Origin: Gemmatimonas sp. | GTDB lineage: Bacteria > Gemmatimonadota > Gemmatimonadetes > Gemmatimonadales > Gemmatimonadaceae | Reading direction: 5' to 3' | Assembly: GCF_031426495.1 (NCBI RefSeq) | Contig: NZ_JANPLK010000037.1 | Span: 124,001-188,000, forward strand | Length of the DNA: 64,000 nt | Shown: one piece after another, positions 36,824-46,109 of the stretch | How positions within the stretch are numbered: position 1 is the first letter of the stretch | Layout: each line of letters opens with the position of its first letter | Made by a program: the position numbers and the translations under genes | Notes under the pieces: model-generated | Told to the model about the DNA's origin: nothing | Seen by the model: the letters and a program-made list of their open reading frames with translations, nothing else | The model's database searches: none

Positions 36824-38352
36824 GAACGATTCCCCTGAATAGCGAGAGGCGCTGCGGGCGCCGGGTGAGTGAACGAAGACAAGGCGCCCGTCACGAAGGT
36901 GATAGACAGTCCGATCAGCACGTACCATGGCCACGCGATCGATGCCACGCCGTGCAACGTAGGCTCCATCGACGGGTACGCCGCTACGATCTGCTTTGCG
37001 AACACGATAAATGCCATGCAGCTGATGCCGACGCTCATGCCAAGTATCGCATCCCGCTGAATCGCGCGAGACCAGAACATTCCGAGGAAGAATCCGCCAA
37101 GCAGTCCTCCCTGCGTGAACGAGGCGATCGACAGGGCGATGACGACCACTGGCGTGCCCTGTTCCTTGAACATGAGCGCACCTGCGGTCAGCGCGATGCC
37201 CCATGCCAAGGCGAACAGTTTGCTCACGCGGAGCGTCCGTGGATCATCGGCCGACCGGCCGGTGAACGGAAGATAGATATCGTACGTGGACGACGCCGCC
37301 AATGCGTTGATGGCGCCCGAATGCGTGCTCATGGTGGCGGCAATGATCGCCGCGACGATCAGCCCGATCAATCCATGCGGCATCCGCTCGATGATGAATG
37401 TCGGAAAGATCTGATCGGCGGTGGCGAAGGTCTGTCCGCCGTACACGACCCAGAGTCCGAGACCGACCATCAGGAACAGCGCCATTTGCGCGAACACCGC
37501 GAATCCACTGCCGATGATCGCCACCTGCGCTTGCTTCAGCGAACGGCTCGACAGCAATCGCTGCACGATGATCTGATCGGTGCCGTGCGACGCCATGGCG
37601 AGGAACGCTCCGCCGATAATGCCGGCGAACATCGTGTGTGGACGGTCGAAGCCGGTATACCAGTCGATCCCCTGCAGCTTGCCCGCCGCTCCCGCTTGCG
37701 CAAGGATCGTCGTCCATCCACCGTCGACGGCTTGGCCGATCAGCACGATCGCCGATATGCCGCCCATCAGGTAGATGCTCGCTTGCAAGAGTTCGGTCCA
37801 GACCACCGCCTTCATGCCGCCGCGATATGTATAGATGACCGTGAGCACGCCGAGCACCACGATCGCGGCCGGCATCGTGTACTCTTTCGGCATGACCGGG
37901 CCGATAATCAGCGCCACCGGAATCGCCGTCGCAAATACGCGCACCGCATCGGCCATCGCTCTCGTGATCATGAACACGATCGACGTGAAGCGCCGCGTTC
38001 CGAGACCGAACCGCGTCTCCAGCAGCGCGTACGCAGTGACCAGGTTGCCTGCGAAGTAGCGCGGCAAGAGTGTGTAGGCCACCACGATGCGACCGACGAT
38101 GTAACCGGCCACGACTTCCAGAAATCCCAGGTTCCCGGTGTACGCCAGACCCGGAATGCTGATGAAGGTGAGTGCCGACGTCTCACTCGCCACAATCGAG
38201 AACATCACCGCCCACCACGGAATCGCTCGATCCGCGACGAAGTAATCACTGGTCGATCGCTGCGTCCGACCGATCCACATCCCCAACGCCGTCGTGCCGC
38301 CGAGATACAGTAACAGCACGAGCAGATCGAGAAGATTGAAGCGGCCGGTCAC
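36820..38352 (-). CDS. Sodium:solute symporter (SSS family), probable amino sugar transporter
   Basis: 510 residues from GTG 38352. About 13 transmembrane segments; conserved pieces include SIVASETSALTFISIPG (sodium-site region), YTYRGGMKAVVWTELLQ and ASHGTDQIIVQRLLSSR, typical of the SGLT/NIS-like family. It lies between the NagB fusion (16 bases upstream) and the amino sugar kinase (4-base overlap), so the solute is most likely an N-acetylated amino sugar or a murein fragment. Confidence 0.87.
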   Translation of the reverse strand: MTGRFNLLDLLVLLLYLGGTTALGMWIGRTQRSTSDYFVADRAIPWWAVMFSIVASETSALTFISIPGLAYTGNLGFLEVVAGYIVGRIVVAYTLLPRYFAGNLVTAYALLETRFGLGTRRFTSIVFMITRAMADAVRVFATAIPVALIIGPVMPKEYTMPAAIVVLGVLTVIYTYRGGMKAVVWTELLQASIYLMGGISAIVLIGQAVDGGWTTILAQAGAAGKLQGIDWYTGFDRPHTMFAGIIGGAFLAMASHGTDQIIVQRLLSSRSLKQAQVAIIGSGFAVFAQMALFLMVGLGLWVVYGGQTFATADQIFPTFIIERMPHGLIGLIVAAIIAATMSTHSGAINALAASSTYDIYLPFTGRSADDPRTLRVSKLFALAWGIALTAGALMFKEQGTPVVVIALSIASFTQGGLLGGFFLGMFWSRAIQRDAILGMSVGISCMAFIVFAKQIVAAYPSMEPTLHGVASIAWPWYVLIGLSITFVTGALSSFTHPAPAAPLAIQGNRS

Positions 38353-38367
38353 GAGGTTACACCGGCA

Positions 38368-40332
38368 TCACGCGATGACATACGCCTCCATGGCGAAATA
38401 CTCGGCGAGGCCGAGCTGGTCCAACTGCGCCGAGGTCGCCTTGTTGCGCTGCTCGACGCGCTGCCAGAACTCGCGGGCATCCTGGCCGGGAAACGGCGCG
38501 GAGTCCTTCTGCGACTGATGCTTGAAGATCGCTTGGATCTTGAGCGTCAGCTCCTCCTGCGATAGCGGCACGAGTACCGTGGCCTCCGTGACTGGCCACT
38601 CCTGCCACGCACCGCGATACAGCCAGACCTCCGGAGCCGTTGGCGCATTCGGGCCGCCGTACACGTCCAGCACCGCGCGGTCGATCGCTTCCTTGCACAT
38701 CCGGTGCGTGCCGTGCGGATCGGAGAGGTCACCCGCCACGAAGATGATCTCGGGCTGCAACTCGCGAAGTAGGTCTGCGACGATCGCCACGTCGGCCGGA
38801 CCGATCGGATCCTTCCGTACCTTGCCGGTCTGATAGAACGGCAGGTTGAGAAAGCGCGCGTGTTCTCGCGTCAGCCCCATGACTTCGATACCGCTCACCG
38901 CTTCCGACTCGCGGATGATCCGCTTGATGTCCTGCACTTCGGCAATGTCCACCTGGCCGGCACGCTTCGCCTCGAGAAACTGGTGCACGGTGTCGGCCAG
39001 GGAACGAACCGCCGTGCCCTCGCCGATCCGCTCTTGGTCCAGTCGCACCAGAAAGTCCATGTACCGTCGGACGTCGTGATCGAACACGGCGATGTTGCCG
39101 CTCGTCATGTACGCCACGATCATGTCGTTCTCGTTCTCCACGAACTTGCGGAGAATGCCACCCATCGAGATCACATCGTCGTCGGGGTGCGGCGAGAAGC
39201 ACAGCGTCTTCTTGCCGCGTGGCAGCTTGCTCTTTCCTCGGATCTTCGCGCCAAGGACATTGAACACAAGGCCGTTCACGGCGCCCGGCGAGCCGTGGCG
39301 CGCCACCAGCGACGACATCGAGTGCTCGTCGTAGTCGTGCTGCGTGAGCTTGAGGATTGCCTTCTGGCAGCGCCCCGCTAACCAGGTGACGGCGCGTACG
39401 GCGAGGGCATCGTCCCAGCGGACTTCATCGATCAACCATGGCGTCGCCACCCGCGTGAGATCTGCCGCGGCCGCATCATCCACGTAGAACGTCGTGTTCG
39501 GATGACGCTGCAGGAACGTCGCCGCGACCGCGCGATCGATGTCCCCTTCGACCGATCGGCGCACCACGCCCGATTTGTGCTCGCCCGTGGCCAAAATTGC
39601 GATCTCCCGCGCCTGCAGGATCGTCGCGATGCCCATCGTGATCGCTTCGCGCGGCACGTTCTCTTCACCAAAGAAATCCGCCGCCGCGTCACGCCGCGTC
39701 ACCGAATCGAGGTGCACCACGCGCGTCCGGCTGTGTTCACCGGACCCCGGCTCGTTGAAGCCGATGTGCCCCGTCTTGCCGATGCCGAGCAACTGGAAGT
39801 CCACGCCGCCTGCCGCAAGAATCGCCGCCTCGTACCGCGCGCAGGCCTCGTCGATCGCCGATCGCGCCAGCGCGCCGTCGGGGATGTGCACATTGCCCGG
39901 TTCGATATCGACGTGGGAGAACAAGTTCTCCCACATGAACCGGTGATACGAGTGAATACTCTCCGGCGACATCGGGTAATACTCGTCCAGGTTGAACGAG
40001 ATCACGTGCCTGAAGCTCAGCCCTTCCTCACGATGCAGACGGATGAGTTCTCGATACACACCGATCGGTGTCGAACCCGTCGCCAGTCCGAGTACGATCG
40101 ACCGCCCCTCCGTCGCGCGCTCGCGCATGAGCGTCGCAATGCGCCCGGCCACCAGCCGCGCCATCGCTTCGTGCTCATCGATGATGATGGTGGGAATACG
40201 CTCGCGCACCGTGCCATTGATGTCGGGGTGCACGAAGATGGTGCCACTGACGCGCGCAGGCCCGCCGCTCGATTCGAGCGTGCGGGCCTGCGAACCATCA
40301 GTGGCCACCGGAGAACCGGAGGCCATGGTCAT
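38368..40332 (-). CDS. nagB: Glucosamine-6-phosphate deaminase fused to PIG-L/LmbE-type deacetylase domain
   Basis: 654 residues. Residues about 35-300 are NagB: LGLATGSTPIGVYRELIRLH, FNLDEYYPM and GIGKTGHIGFNEPGS, which carry the phosphate-binding and catalytic residues for converting glucosamine-6-phosphate to fructose-6-phosphate and ammonia. Residues about 370-570 are a PIG-L/LmbE-like domain with the zinc motif SPHPDDDVISMGG (His382) and DPHGTHRMC. The same fusion is known in other phyla, Bacteroidetes for one. The second domain might deacetylate GlcNAc-6-phosphate, making the protein bifunctional, but that is inference. Co-directional with the symporter and kinase. Confidence 0.9.
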   Translation of the reverse strand: MTMASGSPVATDGSQARTLESSGGPARVSGTIFVHPDINGTVRERIPTIIIDEHEAMARLVAGRIATLMRERATEGRSIVLGLATGSTPIGVYRELIRLHREEGLSFRHVISFNLDEYYPMSPESIHSYHRFMWENLFSHVDIEPGNVHIPDGALARSAIDEACARYEAAILAAGGVDFQLLGIGKTGHIGFNEPGSGEHSRTRVVHLDSVTRRDAAADFFGEENVPREAITMGIATILQAREIAILATGEHKSGVVRRSVEGDIDRAVAATFLQRHPNTTFYVDDAAAADLTRVATPWLIDEVRWDDALAVRAVTWLAGRCQKAILKLTQHDYDEHSMSSLVARHGSPGAVNGLVFNVLGAKIRGKSKLPRGKKTLCFSPHPDDDVISMGGILRKFVENENDMIVAYMTSGNIAVFDHDVRRYMDFLVRLDQERIGEGTAVRSLADTVHQFLEAKRAGQVDIAEVQDIKRIIRESEAVSGIEVMGLTREHARFLNLPFYQTGKVRKDPIGPADVAIVADLLRELQPEIIFVAGDLSDPHGTHRMCKEAIDRAVLDVYGGPNAPTAPEVWLYRGAWQEWPVTEATVLVPLSQEELTLKIQAIFKHQSQKDSAPFPGQDAREFWQRVEQRNKATSAQLDQLGLAEYFAMEAYVIA

Positions 40333-40356
40333 GAGAGTAGGTGTCGGAACGTCGGT

Positions 40357-40713
40357 TCAGGCCGAGAAAGAACTGCCGCAACCGCAACCGCCGGTTGAGT
40401 TCGGATTCTTGAAGGTAAAGCCGGATCCCTGCATGGACGTGACGTAGTCGATCGTCGTGCCGCTCAGGTACTGCGCCGAGAACGGATCCACGAAAAGCTT
40501 GATGCCCTCGAGTTCGAAGATCGTATCGTCTTCCGCGTTCTTGTCCTCGATCACCAGCCCGTACTTGAAGCCGCTGCATCCGCCCGGCATCACGGACACG
40601 CGAAGGCCACCCTGCTCGGGCGTGACGCCTTCCGCTTCCATGAACTTGCGGACTTCCGTCGCGGCCGTGGGCGTGAGAACCACCATGACGTCTGGCTGCT
40701 GCATCGTGCTCAT
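40357..40713 (-). CDS. A-type Fe-S carrier (HesB/IscA/ErpA family)
   Basis: 118 residues from ATG 40713, preceded by GGAGG. The three conserved cysteines are Cys46 (GGCSGF), Cys110 and Cys112 (GGCGCG), which carry Fe-S clusters to client proteins. It lies 24 bases before the NagB fusion on the same strand, so it may head that transcription unit even though no amino sugar role is expected. Assignment between IscA, ErpA and SufA types cannot be settled here. Confidence 0.93.
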   Translation of the reverse strand: MSTMQQPDVMVVLTPTAATEVRKFMEAEGVTPEQGGLRVSVMPGGCSGFKYGLVIEDKNAEDDTIFELEGIKLFVDPFSAQYLSGTTIDYVTSMQGSGFTFKNPNSTGGCGCGSSFSA

Positions 40714-40875
40714 TGCTGTCCTCCGAAGCGGCCGGCTGACACACCGACCTGATGGAGCGCGCCGCCCGCACCCGATCGCACCCGCGATCGGCAACCGGGA
40801 CAGCGTCGCGTCTAGCTGTGTGAAAAATAGCGAGTGAATCGCTCCCGTTCAAGAAAGCCCCACTCGAAACCACGA

Positions 40876-42159
40876 TCATCGACCCGGTTCACCACGCAAC
40901 GCACCCACTGCCGCATCCGTCAGCGCCGTACGGACGCCGCCGATCTTCCGGTTTTCGCGCGTCGGATTCACCCGATTGGTCAGCAGCAGCACAAAGATCC
41001 CCTGCGCCGGATCCATCCACAGCGACGTGCCCGTGAACCCCGTGTGGCCGAACGCCATCGGCGACAAGCGCCCGCCGGCGGAATTACTGCCCGTCGGTGT
41101 CTCCCAGCCGAGCGCGCGCCGGGAGATCGTCGAGTCCTGAAGGCGCGTGAAGGAGGCAACCGTCACCGAATCGAATACCCGCACCCCGTCGAGCGTTCCG
41201 CGCCGGAGGTACATCCGGGCGAAGCGGGCCAGATCCCGGCCCGTCGAGAAGAGGCCCGCGTGCCCTGAAACACCCCCCAGGCGGACCGCATTCTCGTCGT
41301 GGACCTCACCGCGCACTTTCTTCTGACGCCACGGATCCTGCTCGGTCGGCGCAATGCGCGCCAGCAGGGACGCGGGCGGCACATAGCGTGTATCCGTCAT
41401 GCCAAGCGGCGAGAAGACATGAGCAGAGTCGTACTGGGCCAGCCGCTCGCCGCTCACCCGTTCCACCAGTTTGCCCAGCAGAATGAAGCCCAGATCGCTA
41501 TACACGTACCGCACACCGGGCAGCGTGTCCGGTGACGTCGCAAACAGCTGCCGTTCCGCTTCGTCTGGCGTCGCCGCTTCCTTGTAGAGCGCTCGCCAAG
41601 CCGGCATACCTGACGAGTGCGAGAGCAGATGACGCACCGTGATCCGTTCAGCCCCCGGCGCCTTCCAGGCCGGCAGATAGCGCACCACGGGGGAATCGAG
41701 CGCCACGCGGCCGGAGCCGACGAGCTGAATCATGGCGCTCGTCGTGCCGATCACCTTGGTCAGCGAGGCGAGATCCCAGATCGTGCTGGCGGACGGCCTC
41801 GTGTCGTCGGCGACATCGAGACGCCCCACACCGTACTCGACGATGACGCCGTCGGCGGTACCGACCGCCGCATACGCCCCGGGGAACGCGCTGTCGGCGA
41901 TCGCGCGCGTCAGCACAGCTCGGACGCTGTCGCCAAGCCGGAGGGTTTGGTTGCCGGCAATGCCCGGCACCGGCGGCAGGTCAGGCGACGTAGCGGCGCG
42001 CTTGGCGCACCCGATCAGCACGCTCGCGGTCGCGGCCAGCGCGAACAGGAATGTGGCGCGCCGCTTGAGAAAGACGCGATTCGGTGCGTTCGTGCAGTCA
42101 GCACCGCAGCCGGATGGGCCGGACAGCAGCGCAGGACGGTAGGGGTCCGGTCGGGTCAT
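40876..42159 (-). CDS. Serine hydrolase of the class C beta-lactamase / YbbE type, lipoprotein
   Basis: 427 residues from ATG 42159; a hydrophobic segment ends in a lipobox with Cys51 (LIGC) after an unusually long charged N-terminus. The penicillin-recognising fold has the SLTK motif (Ser and Lys of S-x-x-K), YSD (Y-x-N position) and HTG (K-T-G position, GHTGFTG). YbbE-like proteins sit beside NamZ and murein salvage genes in Bacillus; here the divergent neighbour, 63 bases away, is NamZ. It may hydrolyse peptide or ester bonds of murein fragments; beta-lactamase activity is not implied. Confidence 0.83.
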   Translation of the reverse strand: MTRPDPYRPALLSGPSGCGADCTNAPNRVFLKRRATFLFALAATASVLIGCAKRAATSPDLPPVPGIAGNQTLRLGDSVRAVLTRAIADSAFPGAYAAVGTADGVIVEYGVGRLDVADDTRPSASTIWDLASLTKVIGTTSAMIQLVGSGRVALDSPVVRYLPAWKAPGAERITVRHLLSHSSGMPAWRALYKEAATPDEAERQLFATSPDTLPGVRYVYSDLGFILLGKLVERVSGERLAQYDSAHVFSPLGMTDTRYVPPASLLARIAPTEQDPWRQKKVRGEVHDENAVRLGGVSGHAGLFSTGRDLARFARMYLRRGTLDGVRVFDSVTVASFTRLQDSTISRRALGWETPTGSNSAGGRLSPMAFGHTGFTGTSLWMDPAQGIFVLLLTNRVNPTRENRKIGGVRTALTDAAVGALRGEPGR

Positions 42160-42222
42160 GTGTTCGCGGTAGGGCGGGATGCTGTGCAACCTGAGCGCAG
42201 CGGGATCTTCTGGAGGTTACGC

Positions 42223-43563
42223 GTGAAGGCGATCAAGACGCTGGTGCTGCTCTCAGTGGTATCGATCGGGACGCTTGTAGCGGGATGTGCAGGCGGTGCT
42301 CGCCCCGACAATGGCCCGATGACCGACGAAGATGCCGATGGAATGCCGTTCGGGAACCGGAACCGCAAGGTCCGCCCCGGTATTACCGTCCTGTTGGACG
42401 ATAGCATCAAGCTGATTGCGGGCAAGCGTGTCGCCCTGGTGACGAATCAAACGGGCGTTGACGAGAAGGGACGTCGCTCCATCGACCTCCTCGCTACGGA
42501 CCCCAGGGCCCAGCGCGCCGGTGTGAAATTGGTGCGCTTGTTTGCGCCCGAACACGGCGCCACCGGAACCGCCGATCGGCCGAACTTGAGCGACGAGAAA
42601 GACCAGAAGACCGGCCTGACCATCCACTCGCTCTATCAGAGTCGGACCATCGCCCCACCCGACAGTCTGCTCACCGACGTCGAGGTGCTCGTGGTCGACC
42701 TGCAGGACATCGGCACCCGCACCTGGACGTATGTCGGCGTCATGCTCTACTCGATGCAAGCAGGAGCGAAGCGCGGAATCCCCGTGCTCGTGCTCGACCG
42801 ACCGAACCCGATCACCGGGGCACGGGCCGAAGGCGCCTTGCTTGACTCCGCGCTGGCCAACGCCGACATGCCGGTCGCTGGCAATCGGACGAATGGCTTT
42901 GCGCTCTATCCAATGCCCCTTCGCCATGGCCTCACGATGGGGGAGATGGCGCGCCTGTTTCAGGCCCAGTTCAAGCTCGGCACACGGCTCACGGTTATAC
43001 CCATGCGAAACTGGCGCCGCGGCATGTGGTTCGACGAGACCGAGCTGCCGTGGGTGCGCCCCTCGCCGAACATACCGAATATCACCAGTGCGCTCCTCTA
43101 TCCCGCGCTCGTGCCGTTCGAATCGAGCAACGTCTCCGTCGGGCGCGGCACCGATGCACCGTTCCAGCGTTTCGGCGCCTCCTGGCTCCGCGCGGACTCC
43201 GTGACCCGGATGCTCGAGGACCTCTCGCTAACCGGCATCAAGTTCAAGGCGGAGCGGTTCACGCCCAACAAGCCGGGTGACGCCAAGTTTGCCGGACAGT
43301 CGATTCCGGGTATCCGGATCGAGGTCACCGACCGCGAGCGCGTGCAACCCGCCCGGGTCGGTGCCGCCATCCTCTGGGCGCTCTCGCGGGTGCACAAGGA
43401 CTCACTACGGCTGACGGCCGCGGGCTTCGACCAGCGGATGGGATCGGCCCGTGCCCGGGAGGCGTTGGTGGGCGGAGCCGACCCGGATGCGGTGATGGAT
43501 CGCCAATTGCCGGCGGTTATTGCGTTCGAAAAGGACGCCAGACGGTTTTATCTCTACCGTTGA
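42223..43563 (+). CDS. namZ: Exo-beta-N-acetylmuramidase NamZ (DUF1343), lipoprotein
   Basis: 446 residues from GTG 42223 with GGAGG seven bases upstream. Signal peptide and lipobox Cys22 (LVAGC). The body is DUF1343: KRVALVTNQTGVDEKGRRSI, LFAPEHGATGT, VVDLQDIGTRTWTYVG and DRPNPITG, the family shown to release N-acetylmuramic acid from murein chain ends. Likely periplasmic or outer-membrane. With the serine hydrolase and the amino sugar genes it suggests cell-wall salvage. Confidence 0.88.
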   Translation: MKAIKTLVLLSVVSIGTLVAGCAGGARPDNGPMTDEDADGMPFGNRNRKVRPGITVLLDDSIKLIAGKRVALVTNQTGVDEKGRRSIDLLATDPRAQRAGVKLVRLFAPEHGATGTADRPNLSDEKDQKTGLTIHSLYQSRTIAPPDSLLTDVEVLVVDLQDIGTRTWTYVGVMLYSMQAGAKRGIPVLVLDRPNPITGARAEGALLDSALANADMPVAGNRTNGFALYPMPLRHGLTMGEMARLFQAQFKLGTRLTVIPMRNWRRGMWFDETELPWVRPSPNIPNITSALLYPALVPFESSNVSVGRGTDAPFQRFGASWLRADSVTRMLEDLSLTGIKFKAERFTPNKPGDAKFAGQSIPGIRIEVTDRERVQPARVGAAILWALSRVHKDSLRLTAAGFDQRMGSARAREALVGGADPDAVMDRQLPAVIAFEKDARRFYLYR

Positions 43564-43624
43564 TGCAAGGGGAGTTCTAGCTTTCCACGGCTAGATACTT
43601 TTCCGTTACCTCAGCGCGATCGAG

Positions 43625-44248
43625 ATGCAATCACTGTGGAGCGCAGTCCAGCGCGGATACCTGCAAGTCATCGCCCCTGTGGCCGACTGGCTGGTGGCAA
43701 AGCGCGTGCGCCCCAATACGATCACCACCATCGGCACGATCTGTACCTGTACCGCCGGTGTGATTTTCGCTTCGGGGCACATCAGCGCCGGTGGTTGGTT
43801 TCTCGGACTCACGGCGCTTTTTGATGTCCTTGACGGCAACGTCGCCCGTCGCACGGGTCAGAGCACCGTGTTCGGCGCCTTCTATGATTCTACACTCGAT
43901 CGCGTGGCTGATGGCTTCCTGCTCGGAGGCCTCCTGGTCTTTTACGCGACCCACCCGGTGCACGCCAGCCAGGTCATGGTTATGGTCACGCTGGCTGCAC
44001 TGATCGCCACCTTCCTCACGTCGTACACGCGTGCCAGGGCCGAAGGGCTCGGCCTCGATGCGAAGGTGGGTATGCTGCAGCGCGCGGAGCGCATCACGCT
44101 GCTCTCTGCTCCGCAGGCCTTCTTTGGCCTGGCGCTCAACGGGTGGATTCTCGCCGGTATCGTCAGTTTGTTGGCGGTCACGGCGTGGATCACCGTATTC
44201 CAGCGCATCAACTTCGTGTATCGCACGACCACTTCCCCTGGAGAATAA
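43625..44248 (+). CDS. CDP-alcohol phosphatidyltransferase, probable phosphatidylinositol(-phosphate) synthase
   Basis: 207 residues. The CDP-alcohol transferase signature D-x2-DG-x2-AR-x8-G-x3-D-x3-D is complete (Asp67, Asp70, Gly71, Ala74, Arg75, Gly84, Asp88, Asp92). Several membrane helices follow. The inositol-3-phosphate synthase gene starts six bases after the stop, so the likely reaction joins CDP-diacylglycerol to inositol-3-phosphate, as in actinobacterial phosphatidylinositol-phosphate synthases. The acceptor is inferred from this neighbour only. Confidence 0.85.
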   Translation: MQSLWSAVQRGYLQVIAPVADWLVAKRVRPNTITTIGTICTCTAGVIFASGHISAGGWFLGLTALFDVLDGNVARRTGQSTVFGAFYDSTLDRVADGFLLGGLLVFYATHPVHASQVMVMVTLAALIATFLTSYTRARAEGLGLDAKVGMLQRAERITLLSAPQAFFGLALNGWILAGIVSLLAVTAWITVFQRINFVYRTTTSPGE

Positions 44249-44253
44249 ACGCA

Positions 44254-45585
44254 GTGTCCGATTCGAATCTCGGTAACGTCGCGGCCCCAGCCCCGGCAAC
44301 GGGAAAGCTCGCCATATTCACGCCCGGTCTCGGCGCTGTGGCGACCACGTTCATTGCCGGTGTCGAGCGCGTGCGCCGCGGACTCTCGGTGCCCATCGGC
44401 TCGCTCTCGCAGATGGCGACGATTCGCCTCGGCAAGCGCACCGACGGCCGCAGCCCGTTGATCAAGGATTTTGTGTCGCTGGCCAAGCTCGACGACATCG
44501 TGTTCGGCGCCTGGGATCCCATTCCGGACAACGCCTACGAGTCGGCCGTCAACGCCGGCGTACTTGAACAGGCCGACATCGAACCGATCGCCGATTTCCT
44601 CAAGAGCATCAAGCCGATGCCGGCCGTGTTCGAGAGCCGGTATGTCACCCGGATTACGCGGGCGACCAACGTGAAGTCGGGCAAGAACAAGCGCGACCTC
44701 GCCGACCAGATTCGCGCCGACATCCGCAACCTCATGCAGAGCTCCGGCGCCTCGCGCGGCGTGATGGTGTGGACCGGCTCGACCGAGACGTACATCACGC
44801 CCGGCCCGCAGCACCAGACGATCGAAGCGTTCGAAAAGGCGATGGAAGAGAACGACGATTCGATCGCGCCCAGCATGCTGTACGCCTATGCCGCCATCAT
44901 GGAAGGCATTCCGTATTGCAACGGTGCCCCGAATCTCTCCGCCGACTTTCCGGCGTTGCTCGACCTCGCCATCGCGAAGGGCGTGCCGGTCTCCGGTAAA
45001 GACTTCAAGACCGGTCAGACGTGGATGAAGACCATCATCGCGCCGGGCCTCAAGGCGCGTATGCTCGGTCTCGAAGGGTGGTACTCCACCAACATTCTCG
45101 GCAATCGCGACGGCGAAGTGCTCGACGATCCCGCGTCGTTCAAGACCAAGGAAGCGTCGAAGCTCTCCGTGTTGCACACGATCCTGCAGCCCGAAGTGTA
45201 CCCGGAGCTGTACAAGGATTTCTCGCACGTCGTGCGCATCAACTACTACCCGCCGCGCGGCGACAACAAGGAAGGCTGGGACAACATCGACATCAAGGGG
45301 TGGCTCGGCTACCCGATGCAGATCAAGATCAACTTCCTGTGCCGCGATTCCATCCTCGCCGCGCCGATGGTGCTCGACCTCGCGCTGTTCTCCGACTTCG
45401 CGATGCGTGCCGGCATGAAGGGCATTCAGGAATGGTTAAGCTTCTATTACAAAGCGCCACAGACGGCACCTGGGCTCCAGCCGGAACACGATCTTTTCAT
45501 CCAGCAGACGAAGCTGAAGAACACGCTGCGTCACCTCATGGGTGAAGAGCAGATCACGCACCTCGGGCTGGAATACTATCAATGA
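44254..45585 (+). CDS. ino1: myo-Inositol-3-phosphate synthase
   Basis: 443 residues from GTG 44254. NAD-dependent isomerase converting glucose-6-phosphate to inositol-3-phosphate. It shows an N-terminal Rossmann part (GLGAVATTFIAGVERVRRG), the FGAWDPIPDNAYESAVNAGV segment, the conserved SGKDFKTGQTWMKT, and GWDNIDIKGWLG with NFLCRDSILAAPMVLDLA near the C-terminus. It pairs with the phosphatidyltransferase upstream; the stop overlaps the next lipoprotein start (ATGA). Confidence 0.93.
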   Translation: MSDSNLGNVAAPAPATGKLAIFTPGLGAVATTFIAGVERVRRGLSVPIGSLSQMATIRLGKRTDGRSPLIKDFVSLAKLDDIVFGAWDPIPDNAYESAVNAGVLEQADIEPIADFLKSIKPMPAVFESRYVTRITRATNVKSGKNKRDLADQIRADIRNLMQSSGASRGVMVWTGSTETYITPGPQHQTIEAFEKAMEENDDSIAPSMLYAYAAIMEGIPYCNGAPNLSADFPALLDLAIAKGVPVSGKDFKTGQTWMKTIIAPGLKARMLGLEGWYSTNILGNRDGEVLDDPASFKTKEASKLSVLHTILQPEVYPELYKDFSHVVRINYYPPRGDNKEGWDNIDIKGWLGYPMQIKINFLCRDSILAAPMVLDLALFSDFAMRAGMKGIQEWLSFYYKAPQTAPGLQPEHDLFIQQTKLKNTLRHLMGEEQITHLGLEYYQ

Positions 45586-46106
45586 TCGCAGAGCGCACGC
45601 GTCGTCTCCGTCGCGTGGTGGCACTCGCCGCAGCTGGCCTGGTCCTGTCCGGCTGCGGGGGCGGGGGCAGTCCACCACCCACGAATGAACTCCGTTTCAA
45701 GACGGAGGACTTTGTCATTCGGGTGTCACCCGAGACCAAGCCGACGCGCGCGCTCGAGCCGATTTATTGGCGCGTGATGGTGCACGATGTGAAAAGCGGC
45801 CTCCCGATCCAGGGCGGCGAAGGGCGCATCTTCGGCACCAACCGCGATCGAAAAACCGTCTCCAACGGCCTCGCGGCGACCGAGGAGCTGGGGACGTACC
45901 GCAGCAATCTGATGTTCGTCACGGCCGGCATGTGGGCGATGGCGATTCAGTTTCGCCTCGACTCCACGAAGGTGCTCCAAAAGACGCCCGACTGGACGCA
46001 GGATATCATGGCCGGTGAGGAGCCGGGCGATTTCTCCCCGCCTGCCTCATCGCGCCCGCCCGAACCACCACCGCGTGCAAAGGACAGCGCGCGCAAGGAA
46101 CCCTGA
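45582..46106 (+). CDS. Lipoprotein of unknown function
   Basis: 174 residues. An Arg-rich N-terminus and hydrophobic segment end in a lipobox with Cys25 (LVLSGC), followed by a Gly-rich linker. The middle (about 35-130) is beta-rich and may be an Ig-like fold (YWRVMVHDVKSGLPIQGGEG). The tail is Pro/Ser/Arg-rich. Coupled to ino1 and three bases before the next small gene, so it may belong to the inositol lipid operon. Family not recognised. Confidence 0.72.
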   Translation: MIAERTRRLRRVVALAAAGLVLSGCGGGGSPPPTNELRFKTEDFVIRVSPETKPTRALEPIYWRVMVHDVKSGLPIQGGEGRIFGTNRDRKTVSNGLAATEELGTYRSNLMFVTAGMWAMAIQFRLDSTKVLQKTPDWTQDIMAGEEPGDFSPPASSRPPEPPPRAKDSARKEP

Positions 46107-46109
46107 GCT

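Noticed and set aside
40876..42159. A beta-lactamase resistance gene
   Set aside because: SxxK, YSD and HTG motifs define the fold only; the HTG variant and YbbE-like context argue for a murein- or ester-acting hydrolase.
43575..43605. Small dyad CTAGC/GCTAG before the phosphatidyltransferase gene as a terminator
   Set aside because: Only five base pairs with no T-run; too weak to call.
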